Program-made: the position numbers and the translations under genes | Source of the DNA: VRUE01 sp963816785 | GTDB lineage: Bacteria > Actinomycetota > Thermoleophilia > Solirubrobacterales > 70-9 | DNA length: 64,000 bases | Direction: 5' to 3' | Assembly: GCA_963816785.1 (NCBI GenBank) | Contig: CAWFLL010000002.1 | Coordinates: 868,001 to 932,000 of the forward strand | Shown here: one piece after another, positions 1 through 8,469 of the stretch | How the letters are laid out: every line of letters starts with the position of its first letter | How positions within the stretch are numbered: position 1 is the stretch's first letter | The notes under the pieces: generated by a model | Database searches by the model: none | What the model was told of the DNA's origin: nothing | The model's input: only the letters and a program-made list of their open reading frames with translations

Positions 1-726
1 CGAGGCGATCGTCAGCACGTCGTAGACCGTCAGGTTCTTCGACCGCGCGTAGCCCATGTCGACCCCGGCGATCCGTCGTTTGAAGTCCTGCAGCTGATCG
101 CGAACGAGGTCGCCGACCGGCGCCCTGGCGTTCAGTTCGAACGTGTCGGGGAAGAGGAAGCCCTCGAGGTTCTTCGCGCCCCGGCCGCCGTATTCGGCCG
201 GGTCGAGGTACGGCGAGCGCACCGTGGCCCTCTCGTAGTCGCCGGTCAGCTCGAGTTTCCGGGTGAGCTCGGCGGTCTGGGCGCGGCTGTAGCCCTCGGG
301 GATCGTCGCGGTGATCGTTTTCAGTGGAGCCGGGGGCGGCGGCTCCTCGCGGGTCAGGTAGGCATATGCGACGACGGCGAGGCCGGCGGCGGCGAGCACC
401 GCGATCGCCGCCAGGGCGAACCGCCAGGGGCGCCGCCTCGGCGGCTTCGACCCGCCCGAGCCCGGGTCGGCGGGGGGTGGCTTCTGCGGCGGCTGCGGAT
501 CCTCCGGCTCCTCTCCCCAGAACTCCTCCTCGGGCGTCCGCGCCGGCGCGGGAGGCGGGTCGGCCGCGGCCGGCTTCGCCGCCACCGGCTCCGGGCTCCG
601 GTTCTTCGCCTTCTTCGCCTCGCGCTGGCGACGGCGCTCTTCGCGCTCGCGCCGCCGCCGCTCGCGCTCGGCCGCCGCCGGATCGTCGGCGGAGAACGGG
701 TCCTCGCCCCTCCAGCCCTCACTCAT
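1..726 (-). CDS. mltG: Endolytic transglycosylase MltG (YceG-like), 3' end outside the window
   Basis: This is the first 242 codons of an MltG-type enzyme, which cuts nascent peptidoglycan at the membrane and sets glycan strand length. The reading frame starts at an ATG at 724-726 and runs off the left edge. The N-terminus is a long charged and proline-rich cytoplasmic stretch, then one membrane helix (RFALAAIAVLAAAGLAVVAY, about residues 100-120). The YceG domain follows, with the family motif LEGFLFPDTFEL near residue 190 and YDVLTIAS at the edge. The catalytic Glu should lie just past the window edge. The start overlaps the end of ruvX by 8 bases, the usual alaS-ruvX-mltG order in Actinobacteria. 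Confidence 0.9.
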   Translation of the reverse strand, partial: MSEGWRGEDPFSADDPAAAERERRRREREERRRQREAKKAKNRSPEPVAAKPAAADPPPAPARTPEEEFWGEEPEDPQPPQKPPPADPGSGGSKPPRRRPWRFALAAIAVLAAAGLAVVAYAYLTREEPPPPAPLKTITATIPEGYSRAQTAELTRKLELTGDYERATVRSPYLDPAEYGGRGAKNLEGFLFPDTFELNARAPVGDLVRDQLQDFKRRIAGVDMGYARSKNLTVYDVLTIAS

Positions 727-1129
727 GATCGGCCTCGTCCCCCTCGCTCGACTCCCGCGCCGCAAGGTAGGCCTGAAGCAGGTGCGCCGCGGCGAGCGAA
801 TCGGATGCGGCCGCGGCTCCCTCGCGCCTGCTGGCCTCGGCCATCCGCGTAGTCAGCCGCTCGTCGTAGGTCTCGACCGGAATGTCGAGCATCGCCTCCA
901 GTTCGCCACAGAAGGTCCGGCTGAGCCCGGCCTGCGCCCCCTCGCTGCCGTTGAGGTGCAGCGGCAGGCCGACGACGACCCGCTCCACCTCATACTCGGC
1001 GACCAGCTCGGCCACGGCGCGCGGATGCGGCGGCTCGATCACCGGCAGCGGGGTCGCGAGCGTGCCGCTCGGATCGGAGATCGCGCAGCCGATCCGAGCG
1101 GTGCCGTGGTCGAGGGCGAGGACGCGCAT
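719..1129 (-). CDS. ruvX: Holliday junction resolvase-like protein RuvX/YqgF
   Basis: The product is 136 aa, the usual length for RuvX/YqgF. It has the RNase H-like fold markers: ALDHGTARIG at the N-terminus with the first catalytic Asp, VVVGLPLHLNG in the middle, YDERLTT with the conserved Glu, and a D-LAAAHLL helix near the C-terminus. Members act on Holliday junctions or in 16S rRNA 5'-end processing. The gene starts 2 bases after the alaS stop and its end overlaps mltG, so the three are probably co-transcribed. Confidence 0.93.
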   Translation of the reverse strand: MRVLALDHGTARIGCAISDPSGTLATPLPVIEPPHPRAVAELVAEYEVERVVVGLPLHLNGSEGAQAGLSRTFCGELEAMLDIPVETYDERLTTRMAEASRREGAAAASDSLAAAHLLQAYLAARESSEGDEADHE

Positions 1130-1131
1130 CG

Positions 1132-3753
1132 CTAACCCAGTACCCGCTCGATCGCCTTGCGGGCGGCGCTCAGGGCGTCGTCGAGCTTGGCGGGGTCCCT
1201 GCCCCCGGCCTGGGCCATCCCCTCGCGGCCGCCTCCGCCACCGCCGACGATCGGCGCCGCCTCGCCGACGACCTCCGCGGCCGAGAGCCCCCTCGCGATC
1301 GCCTGCTTGGAGACCACCACTACGAGGCCGACCCTGTCCTCCTCGGCGCCGCCCAGCACGACCGCCGACTCGTCGCCGAGCTTTCCCTGCACGCGGCCGG
1401 CCAGGTCGAGCAGGGTCTTCTGCTCGGCCATCGGGGCACGGGCGGCGACCAGGCTGAGCCCGTCAACCTCGGCTGCCTCGCCGGCCAGCCGCTCCGCCTC
1501 ATCGCCCAACTGCTGACGCGCCGCCTTCTTGGTGCCCTCGCCCGCCTCGCGCAGGCGCTCCGCCGCGCGGCGGGCGCCGGTCAGGGGGTCCTGGGGCGCC
1601 CCCAGCAGCTCGCCGACCTCGCGGAGGCGGTCCTCGCGCTCCCGGAACCAATCGATCGCCGCGGGGCCGCTCAGGGCCTCGATCCGGCGCACGTTGGCCG
1701 CGCTCGAGCCCTCGGAGGCGATCTTGAAGATCCCGATCTCGGCGGTGTTGGCGACGTGCGTGCCTCCGCACAGCTCCCGTGAGACCCCGTCGACCTCGAC
1801 GACCCGGACCCACTCACCGTATTTCTCGCCGAACAGCGCCATCGCCCCCAGCCGTTCCGCCTCGGCGCGCTCCATCTCCAGCCAGCGGACCGGCCGGCTT
1901 GCCTTGATCCACCCGTTGACGCGGTCCTCGATCGCCTCGAGATCCTCGACGCCGAGCGCCTTTCCGTGGGTGAAGTCGAATCGCAGCTTGTCGGGACGGA
2001 CGGCCGAGCCGGCCTGGCGGACGTGATCCCCGAGCCGCTCCCGCAGCGCCGCGTGCAGGAGGTGCGTGGCGGTGTGGTTGCGCATCGTCGCGTGCCGCGC
2101 CTCGTGATCGACGAGAGCCTCAACCGCGCTTCCGGCTTCGAATAGTTCCGCCGCCTCGACCTCCAGCGCCTGGTCTTCGCCGAGGCGGTAGACGTCGATC
2201 ACCTTCGCCTCTCCCCCGTCCCAGCGGAGCACGCCGGAGTCGGCGACCTGGCCGCCGCCCTCGGCATAGAACGGGCTCTCCTCGAGCTTGACCAGCGCCC
2301 GGCCGTTCTCGGAGGCGACGGCGGCGACGCCGGTCGTCGCCCGCAGCGTCTCGTAGCCGACAAAGCGGGTCCGGGCCGCCTCCGAGGCGAAGGCGATCAC
2401 CTTCTCGTGGCGGTCCTCGGAGCCGTGCGCGGTGGCGGCGCCGGTCCGGGCCCGCGCGCGCTGCTCCTCCATCAGCTCCTCGAAGCCACTGTCGTCGACC
2501 GCCAGGCCCTGCTCGGCGAGCAGCTCCTTCGTCAGATCGAAGGGGAAGCCGTAGGTGTCATGGAGCTTGAAGGCGTCCTCGGCATCGATCCAGGAGGTGC
2601 CGGCCTCCTTTGCGGCGACGACCAGCTGCTCGAGGAGCTCGGTGCCGCGCTCGAGGGTGCGCCCGAAGCTCTCCTCCTCGTCGCCGACCCAGCGGGCGAT
2701 CGTCTCCCGCTCGGCGGCCAGCTCGGGATAGGTGTCGGACATGATCTCGATGGTCCGCTCGGTGAACCTCCCCAGCCAGGGCGCCTCCAGGCCCAGGGTC
2801 CGGCCCTGCTGGATCGCCCTGCGCATGATCCGCCGCAGGATGTAGCCGCGGTCTTCGTTGGATGGCACGACGCCATCGGCGATCAGGAAGGCCGTCCCGC
2901 GCGAGTGGTCGGCGACGATCCGCATCGCCCGGGTGACCGCGCCGCCCTCCGCATAGGTGTGTCCCGACAGCTCCCCGGCGAGGTCGATCAGCGGCCGGAT
3001 CAGGTCGGTCTCGAAGACCGAGGGGACGTCCTGGAGGATCGCCGCCATCCGGTCGAGTCCCATTCCGGTGTCGATGTTGCGCATCGGCAGCTCGGTCACG
3101 GTGCCGTCCTCGGCGAGGTCGTAGGTCATGAAGACGTGGTTCCAGAACTCGAGGAAGCGGTCGGTGTCGTCGCCGGGGCGCTCGCCGGCGGCGCCGAAGT
3201 CCTCGCCGCGGTCCAGGTAGAGCTCCGAGCAGGGGCCACAGGGCCCCGAGGGCCCCGCCTGCCAGAAGTTGTCGGCGCGCCCCAGGAGGACGATCCGCTC
3301 CTCCGGCATCCCCTGCGCCTTCCAGATCTTGATCGCCTCCTCGTCGGGCCCCAGGCCGAGCTCCTCGTCGCCGCCGAACACGGTCGCCCAGATCCGCTCC
3401 GGGTCCATCCCGAAGCCCTCGGTCGAGAGCTCCCAGCCCCACGAGATCGACTCCTCCTTGAAGTAGTCGCCGAAGCTCCAGTTGCCGAGCATCTCGAAGA
3501 AGGTGAGGTGGCGGGCGGTGTTGCCGACCTCCTCGATGTCGGTGGTGCGGAAGCATTTCTGGACGTCGGCGAGGCGCGGCGCCGGCGGCTCCTCCCGCCC
3601 CAGGAAATACGGCTTGAACGGCTGCATCCCGGCGGTGGTCAGCAGCACCGATGGATCGTGGACCGAGGGGACCAGCGAGGCGGAGGGCACGATCGTGTGA
3701 CCCCGCTCCGCGAAGAACGAGAGGAAGGTGTCGCGTATCTCCTGGGCCTTCAC
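1132..3753 (-). CDS. alaS: Alanine--tRNA ligase
   Basis: AlaRS charges tRNA-Ala in the cytoplasm. I start it at a GTG at 3751-3753 (VKAQEIRDTFLSFF), because family homology begins there; the open frame continues upstream to 3957 without family-like sequence. The 873-aa product has the class II catalytic core from the N-terminus, the editing-domain zinc motif HTATH near residue 560 and CGGTH near residue 660, and the C-Ala domain with a glycine run (GGGGGGREGMAQAGG) close to the end. Length and domains are complete. It leads the alaS-ruvX-mltG operon and is divergent from the sigma factor gene at 3901. Confidence 0.96.
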   Translation of the reverse strand: MKAQEIRDTFLSFFAERGHTIVPSASLVPSVHDPSVLLTTAGMQPFKPYFLGREEPPAPRLADVQKCFRTTDIEEVGNTARHLTFFEMLGNWSFGDYFKEESISWGWELSTEGFGMDPERIWATVFGGDEELGLGPDEEAIKIWKAQGMPEERIVLLGRADNFWQAGPSGPCGPCSELYLDRGEDFGAAGERPGDDTDRFLEFWNHVFMTYDLAEDGTVTELPMRNIDTGMGLDRMAAILQDVPSVFETDLIRPLIDLAGELSGHTYAEGGAVTRAMRIVADHSRGTAFLIADGVVPSNEDRGYILRRIMRRAIQQGRTLGLEAPWLGRFTERTIEIMSDTYPELAAERETIARWVGDEEESFGRTLERGTELLEQLVVAAKEAGTSWIDAEDAFKLHDTYGFPFDLTKELLAEQGLAVDDSGFEELMEEQRARARTGAATAHGSEDRHEKVIAFASEAARTRFVGYETLRATTGVAAVASENGRALVKLEESPFYAEGGGQVADSGVLRWDGGEAKVIDVYRLGEDQALEVEAAELFEAGSAVEALVDHEARHATMRNHTATHLLHAALRERLGDHVRQAGSAVRPDKLRFDFTHGKALGVEDLEAIEDRVNGWIKASRPVRWLEMERAEAERLGAMALFGEKYGEWVRVVEVDGVSRELCGGTHVANTAEIGIFKIASEGSSAANVRRIEALSGPAAIDWFREREDRLREVGELLGAPQDPLTGARRAAERLREAGEGTKKAARQQLGDEAERLAGEAAEVDGLSLVAARAPMAEQKTLLDLAGRVQGKLGDESAVVLGGAEEDRVGLVVVVSKQAIARGLSAAEVVGEAAPIVGGGGGGREGMAQAGGRDPAKLDDALSAARKAIERVLG

Positions 3754-3900
3754 AGCTTGGGAGCCTAAGTGACCCCGCTGCCGATGCCCCATGCGGCCGT
3801 CGGTAGAGGCTGACATTCGCCGGGCGGCCTCGTTGTAGCACTGGACCCAGTCGGGTCCTACCCTTGGCTGAATGCAGTCGAATGCCGACACCAAGCACAA
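3754..3900. promoter_or_regulatory. Divergent promoter region between alaS and the sigma factor gene
   Basis: This 147-base gap separates the alaS start from the divergent sigma-factor start, so it must hold both promoters. The only clear structure is a small perfect hairpin at 3843-3858 (GGACCC, loop AGTC, GGGTCC). I see no convincing T-box specifier or antiterminator, and no confident -10/-35 pair. Confidence 0.4.
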
Positions 3901-5424
3901 ATGAGAGACACCGCAGCCGGGCCCCAGGGCAAGCGCATGAGGATGGCGGGGCTGCATTCAGACGAGCGCCTGGTGAGGCGTGCCAAGAAGGGGGATCGGA
4001 GCGCGTTCGAGGCGATCTTCGAGCGCTACCACCAGGATCTCTATCGGTTCTGCCTGATGCTCGTCGGCACTCAGCAGGACGCCGAGGACGCGCTGCAGAG
4101 CACGATGGTCAAGCTGCTCCGGGCCCTTCCTGGCGAGCGGCGGAAGATCAGGCTGAGGCCTTGGATCTACAGGATCGCCCGCAACGAGTCGATCGACACG
4201 GTCCGCAGGCGTCACGAGAGGGCTGCGGTCGAGCCCGAGGAGGTTCCGTCGGGGCTCGAGATAGCGGAGACGGTCGAGGCCCGCGAGCACCTTCGACGGC
4301 TGATCGCCGACATCGGGGAGCTGCCGGAGCGGCAGCGAGCGGCGCTGGTGATGAGGGAGCTCGCCGGTCTCGACTTCTTGGAAATCGGGTCCGCCCTGAG
4401 CACGTCTGCGGGAGCCGCGCGCCAGGTGGTCTACGAGGCGCGGGTTGGCCTTCGCCAGATGGAAGTGGGGCGTGAAATGAAGTGCGAGGAGGTTCTCTGG
4501 GAGCTGTCTGAGGCCGACGGCAGGGTCCTGAGACGGCGGGAGATTCAGGCTCACCTTCGGGCCTGCCCCGAGTGCCATGCCTTCCAGGATGCGATCACCA
4601 GGCGCCGCGGCGAGCTCGGGGCGCTCGCGCCGCTGCCGCTGGCGGCATCGGCGGCCCTGCTGCAGAGCATCCTCGGCGCGAGCTCCGGTGCCGCAGCCGG
4701 CGGAGTTGCCGGCGCCGCCGGCGCGGGCGCGGGGAAGGCTCTGCTCAGCTCGGTGGTCGTCAAGTCAGCGGCCACGTGCGTGGTCGTGGCGGCGATCGGC
4801 ACCACCGCGGCCGACCGCGGCGGTCTGATCGACGTGCCGCTCGGCGGGGACCGGGACCAGGCTCGGGGAGCAATCGCTCCACCTGATTCGGCGGCGGGTC
4901 CGGCGGGTGCCCCGTTCTCACCGGGAAGCGGGTCCGCCGCTGTGCGGGGCAGGCGCTCCGATTTCCCGCAGTCCAAGTCGGTCGAGTCGAACCGAGGTCG
5001 AGTCGGTGAGAGAGGGGTTGTCGAGGGCCCGGGCGCATCGGCTGGCGGCAGGCCCGCTGCAAGGGCTGCGCCGGCAGACTCAACCGTCCCGACCGCAGGT
5101 CACGGAACCGGCAAGGCGAAGAAGAACGCAGGCAGGCGGGGACAGGGGAAGACAGATGGCCTGCCTCCCGCCTCCAGCCACGGCCAGCAGACAGCCGCCA
5201 CGCATAAATCACCGCATGCGAACGCATCTCCGCGAACCCCGCGCGGGGTCGCCAAGGGTCGGTCGTCCCCTCCATCCTCTCGGCCCGAGCGCGCCAACGC
5301 CCCTCCCGCAAAGGGCTCGTCCCCGGTCGAGCCCCCAACAGAACCGCCTGCACACGGGAAGGGCGGCGCCTCCTCGAATGGCGCCGGGGTTATGCCGACC
5401 GACGAAGTCGAGCCGCCCGGCTGA
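3901..5424 (+). CDS. ECF sigma factor fused to a zinc-finger anti-sigma domain, a membrane helix and a disordered tail
   Basis: The 507-aa product starts with a sigma-70 ECF core: region 2 around residues 37-75 (FEAIFERYHQDLYRFCLMLV..DAEDALQ) and region 4 around 140-185 (LPERQRAALVMRELAGLDFLEI). Directly after it lies a ZAS-like anti-sigma segment (CEEVLWEL..IQAHLRACPEC, residues about 197-224), with the H-x3-C-x2-C pattern. An Ala/Gly-rich hydrophobic stretch and likely membrane helix follow (about 255-300), then a ~200-aa Pro/Ser/Arg-rich region that should lie outside the cell. Alternative starts are ATGs at 3937 and 3943. The sigma factor appears tethered to the membrane by its own inhibitor. 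Related ECF groups with fused zinc-finger/TM extensions are known in Actinobacteria; the target is unknown. Confidence 0.85.
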   Translation: MRDTAAGPQGKRMRMAGLHSDERLVRRAKKGDRSAFEAIFERYHQDLYRFCLMLVGTQQDAEDALQSTMVKLLRALPGERRKIRLRPWIYRIARNESIDTVRRRHERAAVEPEEVPSGLEIAETVEAREHLRRLIADIGELPERQRAALVMRELAGLDFLEIGSALSTSAGAARQVVYEARVGLRQMEVGREMKCEEVLWELSEADGRVLRRREIQAHLRACPECHAFQDAITRRRGELGALAPLPLAASAALLQSILGASSGAAAGGVAGAAGAGAGKALLSSVVVKSAATCVVVAAIGTTAADRGGLIDVPLGGDRDQARGAIAPPDSAAGPAGAPFSPGSGSAAVRGRRSDFPQSKSVESNRGRVGERGVVEGPGASAGGRPAARAAPADSTVPTAGHGTGKAKKNAGRRGQGKTDGLPPASSHGQQTAATHKSPHANASPRTPRGVAKGRSSPPSSRPERANAPPAKGSSPVEPPTEPPAHGKGGASSNGAGVMPTDEVEPPG

Positions 5425-5434
5425 GCAGCTCCGA

Positions 5435-5460
5435 TGTTTGTCGATAGGCCCTGACAAACA
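5435..5460. promoter_or_regulatory. Inverted repeat between the sigma gene and the secreted-protein gene
   Basis: TGTTTGTC at 5435-5442 is exactly complementary to GACAAACA at 5453-5460, with a 10-base spacer. There is no T-run after it, so it is a weak terminator candidate. It could also be an operator for the secreted-protein gene 75 bases downstream. Confidence 0.35.
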
Positions 5461-5534
5461 CGTTCGCGCACCGTTCTAGCCGACAAGCAAATGCCGCGGG
5501 TGCATTCGCGGCGGACATCGTCGAAGGAGGCGAG

Positions 5535-5978
5535 ATGATGAAACCCCTGTTGAGGATTGCGGTCATCACCGGCGTTCTCGCGCTGACCGCCGCGCCCGCG
5601 CTCGCGTCGGGCCCCCATGAAGGCAACCCCCCATACGGCAATGGCCAGGGCAACGGGCCCAAGTACACGCCCGGGGAGCCGGGTCCCGGCAATCCGACTC
5701 CCGGCCCGAAGGCCGGTCTGCCAGCCCAGGCGAAAGCCTACGGGCGCTACTGCCAAGGGGAGAGCAAGAAACACGTCAAGGGCGAGAAGGGGACCGCCTT
5801 CAGCCGCTGCGTGAAAGCGATGGCCAAGGCGGCGAACGAAGAAAAGACCAACCCGAGCAAAGCCTGCAAGGGCCTCAGCAAGAAACACGTCAAAGGCGAG
5901 AAGGGGACCGAGTTCTCGCGGTGCGTGAAAGCGGCCGCGAAGCTGAGGGGTGACCGGGAAGACGGAACCCTGACGTAG
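5535..5978 (+). CDS. Secreted protein with duplicated Cys-pair KHVKGEKGT motif
   Basis: The 147-aa product has a strong Shine-Dalgarno (AAGGAGG at 5524-5530) and a clear signal peptide (MMKPLLRIAVITGVLALTAA, cleaved after ALA). The mature part is Gly/Pro/Asn-rich, then basic. It contains two near-identical units, CQGESKKHVKGEKGTAFSRC and CKGLSKKHVKGEKGTEFSRC, each with two cysteines about 19 residues apart, consistent with two disulfide-closed loops. I do not recognise a family with known function. The stop codon abuts the convergent mnmA stop with no gap. Confidence 0.8.
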   Translation: MMKPLLRIAVITGVLALTAAPALASGPHEGNPPYGNGQGNGPKYTPGEPGPGNPTPGPKAGLPAQAKAYGRYCQGESKKHVKGEKGTAFSRCVKAMAKAANEEKTNPSKACKGLSKKHVKGEKGTEFSRCVKAAAKLRGDREDGTLT

Positions 5979-7031
5979 CTAGGGCGTCGAGTGCGCCCCC
6001 GAGGCAATCGTTCCATGGCCGATCACCGTGCCCTCCCTGAGGAGCACGGCGGTCTGCCCGGGGGCGACGGCGTCGAATGACTCCCCCAGCTCGAGGTCGA
6101 GGGTGGTGTGCCTTCCCGCGGCCGCCGAAACGGCAGCCGGGATCGCCCTGGACCGGTAGCGGAGGCGAACTGAGTCGACGCGTTCGCCGTCGCGATGAAG
6201 GATTGCGTTGTGGATCGTCACCCTTCTCGCCGCGAGGTCCTCGCGGGTGCCGACCGTGATCGTGTTGGTGGCCGCGTCGGTGGCCGTCACGTAGAGCGGG
6301 TCGGGCGCCGAGACCCCTATCCCCCGCCGCTGGCCGACGGTGAAGTTGTGATGGCCGCGGTGGCGGCCGATCACCCTGCCGGCACGGTCGAGGACATGGC
6401 CCTCGCGGTCCTGGAGGTCACCGTGGCGGCGCAGAAAGCGCTTCTTACCCTGGCCGGCCAGGAAGCAGAGGTCCTGGCTCTCTGGCTTGCGGGCGATCGC
6501 GAGCCCATGGCGGGCGGCGATCTCGCGCACCTCGGGCTTGGTCAGCTCAGTGAGCGGGAACCCGAGCCTGGGCAGCATCGCCGGAGGCAGGGCCGCGAGC
6601 ATGTAGCTCTGGTCCTTGGCGTTGTCGGCAGCGGCTGCGAGCAACGGCCCGTCCTCGTCGCCCGCGATGCGCGCGTAATGCCCGGTGACCAGCCGCTCGG
6701 CTCCGAGCCTCTCCGCCAGGTCGGCCATCGCGGCGATTCTCACCTCGCCGTTGCAGACGATGCAGGGATTGGGCGTGGAGCCGGCGGCGTGGCCGGAGAG
6801 GTAGGCGCCGACAACGCGGCGGCGGAACTCCTCCTCGAGGTCCAGGGTGATGTGCGGGATGTCGATCGAGTGCGCGACGGCGCGCGCGCCGAGGACCGCC
6901 TCCGGCGAGCAGCAGGCCTTCGCCCCATCGGTCTCCTGGTCGGCCCATAGCTTGACGGTGATCCCGACCACGTCCGCCCCGCGCTCGCGTTCGAGCAGCG
7001 CGGCGACCGCGCTGTCGACCCCGCCGGACAT
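5979..7031 (-). CDS. mnmA: tRNA 2-thiouridine(34) synthase MnmA
   Basis: MnmA thiolates U34 of tRNA-Lys, Glu and Gln. The frame shows the PP-loop MSGGVDSAVAAL, the first catalytic Cys region NPCIVCNGEV, the second at SQDLCF, GHYARI, and the C-terminal beta-barrel (HHNFTVGQRRGIGV). The annotated ATG lies inside the PP-loop strand, so a protein starting there would lack beta-strand 1. The same frame upstream encodes ERLAPARDGRVAVA, the expected strand, but has no start codon. That stretch runs into the NifU-like gene in another frame, so the true protein is probably a NifU-MnmA fusion or an overlapping pair broken by one base near 7,080. Confidence 0.93.
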   Translation of the reverse strand: MSGGVDSAVAALLERERGADVVGITVKLWADQETDGAKACCSPEAVLGARAVAHSIDIPHITLDLEEEFRRRVVGAYLSGHAAGSTPNPCIVCNGEVRIAAMADLAERLGAERLVTGHYARIAGDEDGPLLAAAADNAKDQSYMLAALPPAMLPRLGFPLTELTKPEVREIAARHGLAIARKPESQDLCFLAGQGKKRFLRRHGDLQDREGHVLDRAGRVIGRHRGHHNFTVGQRRGIGVSAPDPLYVTATDAATNTITVGTREDLAARRVTIHNAILHRDGERVDSVRLRYRSRAIPAAVSAAAGRHTTLDLELGESFDAVAPGQTAVLLREGTVIGHGTIASGAHSTP

Positions 7032-7083
7032 TGCGACCGCGACGCGGCCGTCCCTTGCCGGCGCGAGGCGTTCCTGGCTGGCG

Positions 7084-7437
7084 GCCGCCGCTGGCGAGGG
7101 CGCGATGGAGGGCGTCCGCGGCGAGCTGCGCCGCGTGCCGCTTGGCCGGGGTCAGGCCGCCGATCGCCTCGTCGACCTGGTCGGTCCCGATCCGGGCGGC
7201 GTCCAGCACCACCTCGCCGTCGACCATCTCGGCCACCGCGGCGGTTGCCGCCCGCGTCGCCCCGCACCCCTCGGCGTCGAAGCTGACCGAGCTGATCCAC
7301 CCTTTCTCGAGGACGAGCGAGACACGGGCCAGGTCGCCGCAGGCGGCGCCGCCCGCGGCGCCCGTGAAGGCGCCCTCGGTCGCCGGCTCGCGGCGAGACT
7401 CATCCCGCAGGAAGTGCTCGAAGAGCTCGATGCTCAT
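7084..7437 (-). CDS. NifU-like iron-sulfur scaffold domain, probably fused to MnmA
   Basis: About 118 residues match the NifU/IscU N-terminal fold: AACGDLARVSLVLEKGWISS and FDAEGCGATRAATAAVAEM carry the first two ligand cysteines (CGD, GCGA). The third ligand position, normally KxxC, reads AKRHAAQLA, with His in place of Cys. The open frame continues into mnmA in the wrong frame, so a one-base break near 7,080 probably separates two halves of a fused gene. The role would be sulfur or cluster delivery for tRNA thiolation (inference). The ATG is at 7435-7437, two bases from the upstream gene's stop. Confidence 0.7.
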
Positions 7438-7439
7438 GC

Positions 7440-8431
7440 CTACAGGGTAGAAGCAGCCGCCCCACCGAGCAGCGCGCGCAGATCGGCCGCCACCCCCTGC
7501 GGATCATCTCGCAGCTGCCGCCACGTCAACCGGATCACCCGCCAACCGTCGGTCAGCAGCAGCCGGTCGCGCTCGCGGTCCTTCTCGAACGCCAGCGCAG
7601 TTCCATGGGTTGACCTGCCGTCGAGCTCGACGATCACCTTCTCGCGATTCCAGAGCGCATCCGGCTTGATGAACCGTCCGCGAACCGCGAGGTCCGCGTT
7701 GAAGCGAGGTGTCGGCAGACCGTCGCCTCAATCAGCGCTGCGAAGAGCCCCTCGAAATCGTTGACCGTGACCCCGCGCACGGCCGCCTCCTTGCCAAGGA
7801 TGGCCCGCAGCGCGGCCGTTCCCCGACGCCGCGGGTAGCGCGACAGCAGATCGGGGACCGAGAGGCGGTCGGTCAGGCCCCGCACTTCAACCTCGTTCAT
7901 CGCCCGCTCGAGCTGCCTCCTGTCCAGCACGGCCGCCAGATCCAGAATCGTCCTCGGCACCGAGGTGACAGGTATCCCGTCGAGGGCGGCACGCTCATCC
8001 TCTGGCAGCGAGGATCGATGCGCCGTGATGCCCGGTCGCCGGCGGAAGTAACCAGGTCTCGTCACCTCCAGCCGGATGCTCCGACGGGTGAGCCGCCAAA
8101 GCTGCGCCGCCGTGCGATGACTTAGGACAGCGCCAGGGCCCGAGGCCAGCACGGCTGCTATCCAGCGGCCCTTGTCGCTGAGCACCGTGTGACCCACTGC
8201 GTAGACGCCGCGATGAATCGGATGCAGCCTTCCCCGCGCCAGGCGTTCCTCGATTGCCCTCCTTCCCAATTTCAAGCTCCCCAATTGCCGTCTTGCCACC
8301 ACACCGTGCTGTTGCTCCGCGAGTGCTGCGATGACCCGGTCCGTGTCACGAGAAGTGCATTCGCCCCCGATGTCGTGGTCAACGCACGTCTCGTCTGCAT
8401 CAGACGGCTGGCGGAGGCCTGGCTTGCCCAT
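7440..8431 (-). CDS. AbiEi-type antitoxin domain with C-terminal DUF559 nuclease-like domain (frameshifted)
   Basis: The N-terminal half (DRVIAALAEQQHGVVARRQL..LHPIHRGVYAVGH) is the winged-helix domain found in AbiEi antitoxins. The C-terminal half (LPTPRFNADLAVRGRFIKPDALW, then EKVIVELDGRSTHGTALAFE and DGWRVIRLTWRQL) is a DUF559/Vsr-like endonuclease fold. The two are in different frames. Dropping or adding one base in the G run near 7,718 restores a continuous protein. Such two-domain proteins are common and highly paralogous in Actinobacteria. I see no AbiEii toxin beside it, so a toxin-antitoxin role is unsupported. The start is uncertain; the ATG at 8431 is the nearest upstream of the domain. 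Confidence 0.72.
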
Positions 8432-8469
8432 CGGCGGCCCATGCTGGTGGGTCGGTCCGCGCGAGTGGC

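Noticed and set aside
2407..3768. A 453-codon open frame antisense to alaS
   Set aside because: Shadow of alaS in GC-rich DNA; composition (Leu/Arg/Gly/Val runs) is not protein-like.
3754..3900. T-box leader for alaS
   Set aside because: A small hairpin exists but there is no T-box sequence, specifier loop or terminator/antiterminator pair that I can identify.
7440..8431. AbiE toxin-antitoxin system
   Set aside because: Only the AbiEi-like domain is present, fused to DUF559; there is no AbiEii nucleotidyltransferase next to it.
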